Shown: in pieces, positions 12,001-24,190 of the stretch
Position numbering within the stretch: the stretch's first letter is position 1
How the letters are laid out: the number at the start of each line of letters is the position of its first letter
From: Eulemur rufifrons
Lineage: Eukaryota > Chordata > Mammalia > Primates > Lemuridae
Assembly: GCF_041146395.1 (NCBI RefSeq)
Contig: NW_027182921.1
Location: 170,001 to 234,000, forward strand
Reading direction: 5' to 3'
Length of the DNA stretch: 64,000 nucleotides
Made by a program: the position numbers and the translations under genes
The notes under the pieces: generated by a model
Databases searched by the model: none
The model's input: only the letters and a program-made list of their open reading frames with translations
What the model was told of the DNA's origin: nothing

Positions 12001-14894
12001 TGGCTGCCACGGGCATAACTATGCTGAGGCGTAGCTGACTTGGTGTTGCCTATTTTTGTTAGTGGAGACTGACAAGAAGCCATTCTTCTAAGTATCACTC
12101 CACCGTCCTTTCTCCATTGTTTAAAAATGCAGGGAAATTTTGCAAGTTAGCATAATAATTAGTAGCTGGAGGGGAATTTTTTTGGGGGGGATCTGCGTGG
12201 GTGGAAGGGGGGCAGGCCCTTTGTCAGTTCGCTGGTTTGTTTTTATTATCCCCAGAGAGGAAAAGTGGGCATGTGTGTGGCAGGTGAAAAGTGTGCGTCC
12301 TGTTTCAGTCTTAGACAGACACAGGATCTGCACTTTTCACCCCGTTCCATTAAGAATCCTTTGCTTCATCAGCTGGGAATCCACCATGGTTCTCTAGACC
12401 CCTCTTTTAGTGCACACAGAAAACTGCCTGGTTCCAAGAAGTTTTCCTCAGAGCTTTTGAAATAACCACTACTATGGAAATTATTTGCCAGCTTTTCCAG
12501 CACTTTTACCATAATTTTGATAAGGTTCATCTGTGCTTCCTAAAACCCTAGATGGCAGCCACGGACAAACCTATGCTGACACCTAGGTCACTTCCTGTTG
12601 CCAATAATTGGTATGGGAGTCTGGCAAAAGGCCAGTATTTTAAGTATAATTCCACCATCCTATCTTCATTATTTTAAAACGCAGAGGACCTTTCGCCAGA
12701 TAGCATAAGGATGAGTCGCTGGAGGGGACCTTTTTGTGTACAGTGTTGGGGGGCGGGGGAGGACATCTGTCAATCCGATTGATTGTTTTTATTATCCCTA
12801 GAGAGGAGAAGTGGGCATGTGTGTTGCAGGCAAAAAGTGCATATAGTGTTTCAGTCTCAGACTGAAACAGGATCCGCACTTTTCAGCCTGTTCCTTTAAG
12901 AATCCTTTGATTCATCACCTGGGAATCCATCATGGTTCTCTAGACCCCTCTATGCGTGGGCCCAGAAAACTGCCGGGTTCCAAGAAGTATTCCACAGAGC
13001 TTTTGAAAAAACCACTACGTTGAGAATTATTTGCCAGGTTTTGCAGCACCTTTCATCATAATTGTCATAAGGTTCGTCTCGAGATGGCTGCCATGGACAA
13101 AACTATGCTGAGGCCGAGCTCACTTTGTGTGGCCGATCCTTGGTACTGGAGACTGGAAAGAATACATTCTTTTAAGTATCATTTCACCATCCTTCTCCAC
13201 TATTTTAAAAGTCAGAGCACCTTTTGGCAGTTAGAATAACAAGGAGTCGCTGGACGGGAAGTTTTTATGTGGGGTCTGGGGGCTGGTGCGGCAAGCCCTC
13301 CGCCAGTTCTGTGGTTTCTTTTTATTATCCCCAGAGAGGAGAAGTGGGCATGTGTTTGGCAGGTGAAAAGTGCAGATCCTGTTTCAGAGTATGAAACAGG
13401 ATCCGCATGTTCATCCTGTTCCTTTAAGAATCCTTTGCTTCATCAGCTGGGAATCCCCCATAGTTCTCTATACCGCACTATGCGTGGGCCCAGTTAACTG
13501 GCTAGTTCAAAGAAGTATGCCGCAGAGCTTTTGAAATAACTACTACCATGAGAATTATTTAACAGCTTTCGCAGCACCTTTTATTATAATTGTTATAAGG
13601 TTCATCTGTGTCTCCTTAAACCCAAGATGGCTGCCATGGACAAACCTATGCTGAGGCCTACATCACTTGCTGTTGCCAATACTTGGTATGGGAATCTGGC
13701 AATAAGCCAGTCTTTTAGGTATAATTCTACCATCCTATCTCCAGTTTTTTAAAAGGCTTATGACCTTTCACCAGATAGCATAAGGACGAGTCGCTGGAGC
13801 AGATTATTTTGTGTGGGGTGGTGGGGGCCGGGGGCAGGGCATCTGTAAATCCGATGGGCTGTTTTTGTTATCCCTAGAGAAGAGAAGGGCGAATGTGTGT
13901 TGCAGGCAAAATGTGCGGATCCTGTTTCACACTTAGACTGAAAGAGGATCTGCACTTTTGAGCCTGTTCCTTTAAGAATCCTTTGATTCATCACCTGGGA
14001 ATCCACCATGGTTCTCTAGACCTCTCTTTGCATGGGCACAGGTAACTGGCTTGTTCCAAGAAGTATGCGACAGAGCTTTTGAATTAACCAGTACTTTTAG
14101 AATTGTCAGGTTTTTAGCATGTTTAAACGTAATTGTGATAACGTTTGAATGTGCCTCCTTAAACCCAAGATGGCTGCCACGGATATAAATATGCTGAGGC
14201 ATAGCTGACTTGTTGATGCCTATTTTTGTTAGTGGAGACTGACAAGAAGACATTCTTCTAAGTATCATCCCAACATCATTTTTCCATTGCGTAAAAATGG
14301 AGGGAAATTTTGCAAGTTAGTATTATAATTAGATGTAGGGTACGTATTTTTTTTTCTTTTTTTGTGGGGTAGGAGTGGATGGGCGTTTCAGGCCCTCTGT
14401 GAGTTCGCTGGTTTTCTTTTATTATCCCCAGAGAGGACAAGTGGGCATGTGTTTGGCAGGTGAAAAGTGTGGATTCTATTTCAGAGAATTAAACAGGATC
14501 CACATGATCATCCCATTCCTTTAAGAATCCTTTGCTTCATCAGCTGGGAATCCACCATGGTTCTATATACTCCTCTATGCGTTGGCACAGGTAACTGGCT
14601 TGTTCCAAGAAGTATGCCGCAGAGCTTTTCAATTAACCAGTACGTTGAAAATTATTTGCAGGTTTTCAGCATTTCACCCTAATTGTAATAACGTTTGTAT
14701 GTGCCTCCTGAAACCCAAGATGGCTGCCACGGACATAACTATGCTGAGGTGTAGCCGACTTGGTGTTGCCTATTTTTGTCAGCGGAGACTAACAAGAAGC
14801 CATTCTAAGTATAAGCCCACCGTCATTTTTCCATTGTTAAAAAATGCAGGGAAATTTTGCAAGTTAGCTTTATAATTAGTAGCTGGAGGGTACG

Positions 14895-14921
14895 TTTTTT
14901 TTTTTTTTTTTTTTTTTTTTT
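14895..14921 (+). repeat. Poly-T tract (27 T) in a transition monomer
   Basis: An uninterrupted run of 27 T following GGGTACG. This is the longest of the T tracts that mark young monomers, which elsewhere range from about 7 to 19 T. Old monomers have only 4-5 T at the same place. Confidence 0.95.
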
Positions 14922-15079
14922 GTCGGGTCGGTGTCGATGGGGGGGTCAGGCCCTCTATAAATTTTCTGGTTTGTTTTTATTATCCCCAAAGAGGGGAAGT
15001 CGGCATTTGATGGCAGCTGAAAAGTGCGGATACTCTTTCAGAGAATTAAACAGCATTCGCATGGTCATCCCGTTCCTTT

Positions 15080-15088
15080 AAGAATCCT
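15080..15088 (+). repeat. Alu target-site duplication, 5' copy
   Basis: AAGAATCCT lies immediately before the Alu and recurs at 15423-15431 after its A tail. It starts after CCTTT, at the same monomer position as the L1 duplication. Confidence 0.8.
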
Positions 15089-15422
15089 GGAAGGGCGCGG
15101 TGGCTCACGCCTGTAATCCTAGCACTCTGGGAGGCCGAGGCAGGTGGATCGCTCGAGGTCAGGAGTTCGAGACCAGCCTGAGCAAGAGCGAGACCCCGTC
15201 TCTACTAAAAATAGAAAGACATTATATGGACAACTAAAAATCTATATAGAAAAAATTAGCCGGGCATAGTGGCGCATGCCTGTAGTCCCAGCTACTCGGG
15301 AGGCTGAGGCAGTAGGATCGTTTAAGCCGAGGAGTCTGAGGTTGCTGTGAACTAAGCTGACGCCACGGCACTCACTCTAGCCTGGGCAACAAATTGAGAC
15401 TCTGTCTCAACAAAAAAAAAAA
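15089..15422 (+). mobile_element. Alu: Alu SINE, lemur-type, full length
   Basis: A dimeric 7SL-derived SINE starting GGAAGGGCGCGGTGGCTCACG. The left arm carries the pol III B-box region GGAGTTCGAGACCAGCC. A long A-rich linker (TTATATGGACAACTAAAAA) follows, then a right arm beginning TTAGCCGGGCATAGTGGC and ending GACTCTGTCTCAA before a short A tail. The linker and the right-arm phrase CTGACGCCACGGCACTCACT resemble strepsirrhine Alu copies, which is the main clue to the host lineage. It is non-autonomous and needs L1 ORF2p in trans. It is in sense orientation with a 9-bp duplication. Confidence 0.97.
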
Positions 15423-16329
15423 AAGAATCCTTTGCTTCATCAGCTGGGAAACCACCATGGTTCTATATACTCCCGTATGGGTGGGCACAGGTGACTGGCT
15501 TGTTCCAAGAAGTATGCCACAGAGGTTTTCAAATAAAAAGTACATTGAAAATTATTCGCAGGTGTTCAGCGTTTCATCATAATTGCGACAACGTTTGTAT
15601 GTGCCTTGAAACCCAAGATGGCTGCCACAGACATAACTATGCCGAGGGGTAGCTGACTTGGTTTTGCCGATTTTTGTTAGCGGAGACTGACAAGAAGCCA
15701 TTCTTCTAAGTATCATGCCGCCATCATTTTTCCGTTGGTTAAAAATGAAGGGAAATTTTGGAACTTAGCATTATAATTAGTAGCTGGAGGGTACGGTTTT
15801 TTTTGTGTGTGTGGGCGTTGTGGATGGGGGTGGTCAGGCCCTCTGTCAGTTCGCTGGTTAGTTTTTATTATCCCCAGAGAGGAGAAGTGGGCATGTGTTT
15901 GGCAGGTGAAAAGGGCGGATTCTGTTTCAGAGAATTAACGATGATCCCCATGGTCATCCCGTTCCTTTAATAATCCTTTACTTCATCAGCTGGAAATCCA
16001 CCATGGTTCTATATACTCCTCTTTGCGTGGGAACAGGTAACTGGCTTGTTCCAAGAAGTATGCCGCAGAGCTTTTCAATTAACCACTACGTTGAAAATTA
16101 TTTGCAGGTGTTCAGCGTTTCACCATAATTGTTATAACGTTTGTTTGTGCCTCCTGAAACCCAAGAAGGCTGCGACGGACATAACTATGCTGAGGAGTAG
16201 CTGACTTGGTGTTGCATATTTTTGTTAGTGGAGACAGACAAGAAGCCATTCTTCTAAGTATCATCCCACCACCATTTTTCCATTGTTTTAAAAGGCAGGG
16301 AAATTTTGCAAGTTAGCATTATAATTAGT

Positions 16330-18720
16330 AGCTGGAGGGTACGGTTTTTTTGTGTGTGTGGTCGATGTGGATGGGGGGGTCAGGCCCTCTGTCAGTTCGC
16401 TGGTTAGTTTTTATTATCCCCAGAGAGGAGAAGTGGGCATGTGTTTGGCAGGTGAAAAGGGCGGATTCTGTTTCAGAGAATTAAACAGGATCCGCATGGT
16501 CATCTCATTCCTTTAAGAATCCTTTGCTTCATCAGCTGGGATTCCACCATGTTTCTATATACTCCTCTATGCGTGGGCACAGGTACCTGGCTTGTTCCAA
16601 GAAGTATGCCGCAGAGCTTTTCAATTAACCACTACGTTGAAAATTATTTGCAGGTGTTCAGCGTTTCACCATAATTGTGATAACGTTTGTTTGTGCCTCC
16701 TGAAACCCAAGATGGCTGCCACGAACATAACTATGCTGAGTCGTAGCTGACTTGGTTTTGCCTATTTTTGTTAGTGGAGACTGACAAGAATCCATTCTTC
16801 TAAGTATCATCTCACCATCATTTTTCCATTGTTTAAAAATGCAGGAAAATTTTACAAGTTAGCATTATAATTAGTAGCTGGAGGCTACGGTGTTTTTTTT
16901 TTTTTTTTCCTGTGGGGTCGGTGTGTATGTGTTGGTCAGGCCCTCTGTCAGTTCGCTGGTTTGTTTTTATTATCTCCAGAGAGGAGAAGTGGGTATTAGT
17001 ACGGCAGGTGAAAACTGCGGATCTGTTTCAGAGAATTAAACAGGATCCGCATGGTAATCCCGTTCCTTTAAGAATCCTTTGCTTCATGAGCTGGGAATCC
17101 ACCATGGTTCTATATACTTCTCTATGCGTGGGCACAGGAAACTGGCTTGTTCCAAGAAGTATGCCTCAGAGCTTTTCAATTAACCAGTATGTTGAAAATC
17201 CTTTGCAGGTTTTCAGCGTTTCACCATAATTGTGATAACGTGTGTATGTGCCTACTGAAACCAAATATGGCTGCTATGGACATAACTATGCTGAGGCGTA
17301 GCTGACTTGGTGTTGCCTATTTTTTTCAGTGGAGACTGACAAGAAGCCATTCTTCTAAGTATCATCCCACCATCATTTCTCCATTGTTTAAAAATGCAGG
17401 GAAATTTTGCAAATTGGCATTATAATTAGTAGCTGGAGGGTACTTTTTTTTTTTGTGGGGTCGGTCAGGATGGCTGTTCAGGCCCTCTGTCAGATCGCTG
17501 GTTTGTTTTTATTGTCCCCAGAGAAGAGTAGTGGGCATGTGTTTGGCAGGTGAAAAGTTCGGATTTTGTTTCAGAGAATGAAACAGGATCCGCATGCTCA
17601 TCCCGCTCCTTTTGGAAACTTTTGCTTCATCAGCTGGGAATCCACCATGGTTCTATATACTCCTCTATGTGTGGGCACATGTAACTGGCTTGTTCCAAGA
17701 AGTATGCCGCAGAGCTTTTCAATTAAGCAGTACGTTGAAAATTATTTGCAGGTGTTCAGCGATTCACCATAATTTTGATAACGTTTGTATGTGTCTCCTG
17801 AAACCCAATATGGCTGCAAAGGACATAAGTATGCTGAGGCGTAGCTGACTTCGTGTTGCCTATTTTTGTTAGTGGAGACTGACAAGAAGTCATTCTTCTA
17901 AGTATCATCCCACCACCATTTTTCCATTGTTTTAAAATGCAGGGAAATTTTGCAAGTTATCATTATAATTAGTAGCTGGAGGGTACTTTTTTTTTTTTGT
18001 GGGGTCAGTGTGGATGGGTTGGTGAGGCCATCTGTCAATTCACTGGTTTGTTTTTATTATCCCCAGAGAGGAGAAGTGGGCATGTGTTTGGCAGGTGAAA
18101 AGTGCGGATTCTGTTTCAGAGAATTAAACAGGATCCGCATGGTCATCTCATTCCTTTAAGAATCCTTTGCTTCATCAGCTGGGATTCCACCATGTTTCTA
18201 TATACTCCTCTATGCGTGGACACAGGTACCTGGCTTGTTCCAAGAAGTATGCTGGAAAGTTTTCAAATTAACCAGTACGTTGAAAATTATTTGCAGGTTT
18301 TCAGCGTTTCACCATAATTTTGATAACGTTTGTATGTGCCTCCTGAAACCCAAGAAGGCTGCGACGGACATAACTATGCTGAGGAGTAGCTGACTTGGTG
18401 TTGCCTATTTTTGTTAGTGGTGACAGACAAGAAGCCATTCTTCAAGTATCATCCCACCACCATTTTTCCATTGTTTTAAAATGCAGGGAAATTTTGCAAG
18501 TTAGCATTATAATTAGTAGCTGGAAGGTACGGGGTTTTTCTGTGTGTGGTCGATGTGGATGGGGGGGGTCAGGCCCTCGGTCAGTTCGCTGGTTAGTTTT
18601 TATTATCCCCAGAGAGTAGAAGTGGGCATGTGTTTGGCAGGTGAAAAGTTCGGATTCTGTTTCAGAGAATGAAACAGGATCGGCATGCTCATCCCGTTCC
18701 TTTAGGAAACTTTTGCTTCA
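16330..18720 (+). repeat. Higher-order block, copy 1 of a 10-monomer register
   Basis: The monomer order here (C/A, then B, then a D-like monomer with TCGGTCAGGATGG, then C, then D) recurs at a constant offset of about 5,472-5,483 bp (10 x 548) at ~21800-24190. Matching landmarks: 16912 with 22384, 17950 with 23421, 18395 with 23869. Edges are approximate. Confidence 0.75.
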
Positions 18721-21700
18721 TCAGCTGGGAATCCACCATGGTTCTATATACTCCTCTATGTGTGGGCACAGGTAACTGGCTTGTTCCAAGAAGTATGCCG
18801 CAGAGCTTTTCAATTAAGCAGTACGTTGAAAATTATTTGCAGGTTTTCAGCGTTTCACCATAATTCTCATAACGTTTGTATGTGTCTCCTGAAACCCAAT
18901 ATGGCTGCCAAGGACATAAGTATGCTGAGGCGTAGCTGTCTTCGTGTTCTCTATTTTTGTTAGTGGAGACTGACAAGAAGCCATTCTTCTAAGTATCATC
19001 CCACCATCATTTTTCCATTGTTTAAAAATGCAGGGAAATTTTGCAAGTTAGCATTATAATTAGTAGCTGGAGGGTACTTTTTTTTTTCTTGTGGGGTCAG
19101 TGTGGATGGGTTGGTCAGGCCATCTGTCAATTCACTGGTTCGTTTTTATTATCCCCAGAGAGGAGAAGTGGGCATGTGTTTGGCAGGTGAAAAGTGCGGA
19201 TTCTGTTTCAGAGAATTAAACAGGATCCGCATGGTCATCTCATTCCTTTAAGCAACCTTTGCTTCATCAGTTGGGACTCCACCATATTTCTATATACTCC
19301 TCTATGCGTGGGCACAGGTACCTAGCTTGTTCCAAGAAGTATGCTAGAGAGTTTTCAAATTAACCAGTACGTTGAAAATTATTTGCAGGTTTTCAGCGTT
19401 TCACCGTAATTTTGATAACGTTTGTATGTGCCTCCTGAAACCCAAGAAGGCTGCGACGGACATAACTATGCTGAGGAGAAGCTGACTTGGTGTTGCCTAT
19501 TTTTGTTAGTGGAGACAGACAAGAAGCCATTCTTCTAAGTATCATCCCACCACCATTTTTCCATTGTTTTAAAATGCAGGGAAATTTTGCAAGTTAGCAT
19601 TATAATTAGTAGCTGGAGGGTACGGTTTTTTTGTGTGTGTGGTCGATGTGGATGGGGGGGGGTCAGGCCCTCTGTCAGTTCGCTGGTTAGTTTTTATTAT
19701 CCCCAGAGAGGAGAAGTGGGCATGTGTTTGGCAGGTGAAAAGGGCAGATTCTGTTTCAGAGAATTAACGATGATCCACATGGTCATCCCGTTCCTTTAAT
19801 AATCCTTAACTTCATCAGCTGGAAATCCACCATGGTTCTATATACTCCTCTTTGCTTGGGAACAGGTAACTGGCTTGTCCAAGATGTATGCCGCAGAGCT
19901 TTTCAATTAACCACTACGTTGAAAATTAGTTGCAGGTGTTCAGCGTTTCACCATAATTGTGATAACGTTTGTTTGTGCTTCCTGAAACCCAAAAAGGCTG
20001 CGACGGACATAACTATGCTGCGGAGTAGCTGACTTGGTGTTGCCTATTTTTGTTAGTGGAGACTGACAAGAAGCCATTCTTCTAAGTATCATCCCACCAC
20101 CATGTTTCCATCGTTTTAAAATGCAGGAAAATTTTGCAAGATAGTTTTATAATTAGTAGCTGGAGGGTACTTTTTTTTTTTGTGGGGTCGCTGTGGATGT
20201 GGGTGCAAGGCCCTCTAGATGTTCGCTGGTTAGTTTTTATTATCCCCGGAGAGGAGAAGTGGGCATGTGTTTGGCAGGTGAAAAAGGCGCATTCTGTTTC
20301 AGAGAATTAACGATGATCCCCATGGTCAACCCGTTCCTTTAATAATCCTTTACTTCATCAGGTGGAAATCCACCATGGTTCTATATACTCCTCTTTGCGT
20401 GGGAACAGGTAACTGGCTTGTTCCAAGAAGTATGCCGCAGAGCTTTTCAATTAACCACTACGTTGAAAATTATTTGCAGGTGTTCAGCGTTTCACCATAA
20501 TTGTGATAACGTTTGTTTGTGCCTCCTGAAACCCAAGATGGCTGCCACGAACATAACGATGCTGAGGCGTAGCTGATTTGGTTTTCCTTATTATTGTTAG
20601 TGGAGACTGACAAGAATCCATTCTTCTAAGTATCATCTCACCATCATTTTTCCATTGTTTATAAATGCAGGAAAATTTTGCAAGTTAGCATTATAATTAG
20701 TAGCTGGAGGCTACGGTGTTTTTTTTTTTTTTTCCTGTGGGGTCGCTGTGGATGTGTTGGTCAGGCCCTCTGTCAGTTCGCTGGTTTGTTTTTATTATCC
20801 CCAGAGAGGAGAAGTGGGTATTAGTATGGCAGGTGAAAACTGCGGATCTGTTTCAGAGAATTAAACAGGATCCGCATGGTAATCCCGTTCCTTTAAGAAT
20901 CCTTTGCTTAATGAGCTGGAAATCCACCATGGTTCTATATACTTCTCTATGCGTGGGCACAGGAAACTGGCTTGTTCCAAGAAGTATGCCTCAGAGCTTT
21001 TCAATTAACCAGTATGTTGAAAATCCTTTGCAGGTTTTCAGCGTTTCACCATAATTGTGATAACGTGTGTATGTGTCTCCTGAAACCCAATATGACTGCC
21101 AAGGACATAAGTATGCTGAGGCGTAGCTGACTTCGTGTTGCCTATTTTTGTTAGTGGAGACTGACAAGAAGCCATTCTTCTAAGTATCATCCCGCCATCA
21201 TTTTCGATTGTTTAAAAATGCAGAGAAATTTTGCAAGTTAGCATTAAAATTAGTAGCTGGAGGGTACTTTTTTTTTTTTTTTTGTGGGGTCAGTGTGGAT
21301 GGGTTGGTCAGGCCATCTGTCAATTCACTGGTTTGTTTTTATTATCCCCAGAGAGGAGAAGTGGGCATGTGTTTGGCAGGTGAAAAGTGCGGATTCTGTT
21401 TCAGAGAATTAAACAGGATCCGCATGGTCATCTCATTCCTTTAAGAATCCTTTACTTCATCAGCTGGGATTCCACCATGTTTCTATATACTCCTCTATGC
21501 GTGGGCACAGGTACCTGGCTTGTTCCAAGAAGTATGCTGGAGAGTTTTCAAATTAACCAGTACGTTGAAAATTATTTGCAGGTTTTCACCGTTTCACCAT
21601 AATTTTGATAACGTTTGTATGTGCCTCCTGAAACCCAAGAAGGCTGCGACGGACATAACTATGCTGAGGAGTAGCTGACTTGGTGTTGCCTATTTTTGTT

Positions 21701-21799
21701 AGTGGAGACAGACAAGAAGCCATTCTTCTAAGTATCATCCCACCACCATTTTTCCATTGTTTTAAAATGCAGGGAAATTTTGCAAGTTAGCATTATAAT

Positions 21800-24190
21800 T
21801 AGTAGCTGGAGGGTACGGTTTTTTTTTGTGTGTGGTCGATGTGGATGGGGGGGTCAGGCCCTCTGTCAGTTCGCTGGTTAGTTTTTATTATCCCCGGAGA
21901 GGAGAAGTGGGCATGTGTTTGGCAGGTGAAAAGTGCGGATTCTGTTTCAGAGAATTAAACAGGATCCGCATGGTCATCTCATTCCTTTAAGAATCCTTTG
22001 CTTCATCAGCTGGAAATCCACCATGGTTCTATATACTCCTCTTTGCGTGGGAACAGGTAACTGGCTTGTTCCAAGAAGTACGCTGGAGAATTTTCATATT
22101 AACCAGTACGTTGAAAATTATTTGCAGGTGTTCAGCGTTTCACCATAATTGTGATAACGTTTGTTTGTGCCTCCTGAAACCCAAGATGGCTGCCACGAAC
22201 ATAACTATGCTGAGGCGTAGCTGACTTGGTTTTGCCTATTTTTGTTAGTGGAGACTGACAAGAATCCATTCTTCTAAGTATCATCTCACCATCATTTTTC
22301 CATTGTTTAAAAATGCAGGAAAATTTTGCAAGTTAGCATTATAATTAGTAGCTGGAGGCTACGGTGTTTTTTTTTTTTTTCCTGTGGGGTCGGTGTGGAT
22401 GTGTTGGTCAGGCCCTCTGTCAGTTCGCTGGTTTGTTTTTATTATCTCCAGAGAGGAGAAGTGGGTATTAGTATGGCAGGTGAAAACTGCGGATCTGTTT
22501 CAGAGAATTAAACAGGATCCACATGGTAATCCCGTTCCTTTAAGAATCCTTTGCTTCATGAGCTGGGAATCCACCATGGTTCTATATACTTCTCTATGCG
22601 TGGGCACAGGAAACTGGCTTGTTCCAAGAAGTATGCCTCAGAGCTTTTCAATTAACCAGTATGTTGAAAATCCTTTGCAGGTTTTCAGCGTTTCACCATA
22701 ATTGTGATAACGTGTGTATGTGCCTACTGAAACCAAATATGGCTGCTATGGACATAACTATGCTGAGGCGTAGCTGACTTGGTGTTGCCTATTTTTTTCA
22801 GTGGAGACTGACAAGAAGCCATTCTTCTAAGTATCATCCCACCATCATTTTTCCATTGTTTAAAAATGCAGAGAAATTTTTCAAATTGGCATTATAATTA
22901 GTAGCTGGAGGGTACTTTTTTTTTTGTGGGGTCGGTCAGGATGGGTGTTCAGGCCATCTGTCAGATCGCTGGTTTGTTTTTATTATCCCCAGAGAAGAGT
23001 AGTGGGCATGTGTTTGGCAGGTGAAAAGTTCGGATTCTGTTTCAGAGAATGAAACAGGATCCGCATGCTCATCCCGTTCCTTTTGGAAACTTTTGCTTCA
23101 TCAGCTGGGAATCCACCATGGTTCTATATACTCCTCTATGTGTGGGCACAGGTAACTGGCTTGTTCCAATAAGTATGCCGCAGAGCTTTTCAATTAACCA
23201 CTACGTTGAAAATTATTTGCAGGTTTTCAGCGTTTCACCATAATTTTGATAACGTTTGTATGTGTCTCCTGAAACCCAATATGGCTGCAAAGGACATAAG
23301 TATGCTGAGGCGTAGCTGACTTCGTGTTGCCTATTTTTGTTAGTGGAGACTGACAAGAAGCCATTCATCTAAGTATCATCCCACCACCATTTTTCCATTG
23401 TTTTAAAATGCAGGGAAATTTTGCAAGTTATCATTATAATTAGTAGCTGGAGGGTACTTTTTTTTTTTTTTTGTGGGGTCAGTGTGGATGGGTTGGTCAG
23501 GCCATCTGTCAATTCACTGGTTTGTTTTTATTATCCCCAGAGAGGAGAAGTGGGCATGTGTTTGGCAGGTGAAAAGTGCGGATTCTGTTTCAAAGAATTA
23601 AACAGGATCCGCATGGTCATCTCATTCCTTTAAGAATCCTTTGCTTCATCAGCTGGGATTCCACCATGTTTCTATATACTCCTCTATGCGTGGACACAGG
23701 TACCTGGCTTGTTCCAAGAAGTATGCTGGAGAGTTTTCAAATTAACCAGTACGTTGAAAATTATTTGCAGGTTTTCAGCGTTTCACCATAATTTTGATAA
23801 CGTTTGTATGTGCCTCCTGAAACCCAAGAAGGCTTCGACGGACATAACTATGCTGAGGAGTAGCTGACTTGGTGTTGCCTATTTTTTTTAGTGGTGACAG
23901 ACAAGAAGCCATTCTTCAAGTATCATCCCACCACCATTTTTCCATTGTTTTAAAATGCAGGGAAATTTTGCAAGTTAGCATTATAATTAGTAGCTGGAAG
24001 GTACGGGTTTTTTTTGTGTGTGGTCGATGTGGATGGGGGGGGTCAGGCCCTCGGTCAGTTCGCTGGTTAGTTTTTATTATCCCCAGAGAGGAGAAGTGGG
24101 CATGTGTTTGGCAGGTGAAAAGTTCGGATTCTGTTTCAGAGAATGAAACAGGATCGGCATGCTCATCCCGTTCCTTTAGAAAACTTTTGC
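21800..24190 (+). repeat. Higher-order block, copy 2 of a 10-monomer register
   Basis: Second copy of the block at ~16330-18720, sharing rare variants such as CTACTGAAACCAAATATGGC and the truncated GGTCGGTCAGGATGG monomer. After ~24190 the next monomer switches from D type to a B-like ending, which marks the end of the shared block. Confidence 0.75.

Larger units (their letters stand above)
8525..15088 (+). repeat. Satellite array, old monomers to transition zone
   Basis: About twelve more ~548-bp monomers. Palindrome centres recur near 9037, 9580, 10130, 10670, 11220, 11760, 12315, 12860, 13385, 13935, 14480 and 15040. Most are old-type. Around 11040 and 12130 and from ~14280, monomers change from the AAAAGGCAGAGCACC form to GAAATTTTGCAAGTTAGCAT with ATAATTAGTAGCTGGAGGG. 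That second form dominates the right-hand array. The two forms alternate between ~11 and 14.3 kb, so this looks like the zone from which the young subfamily arose. No gene is present. Confidence 0.93.
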
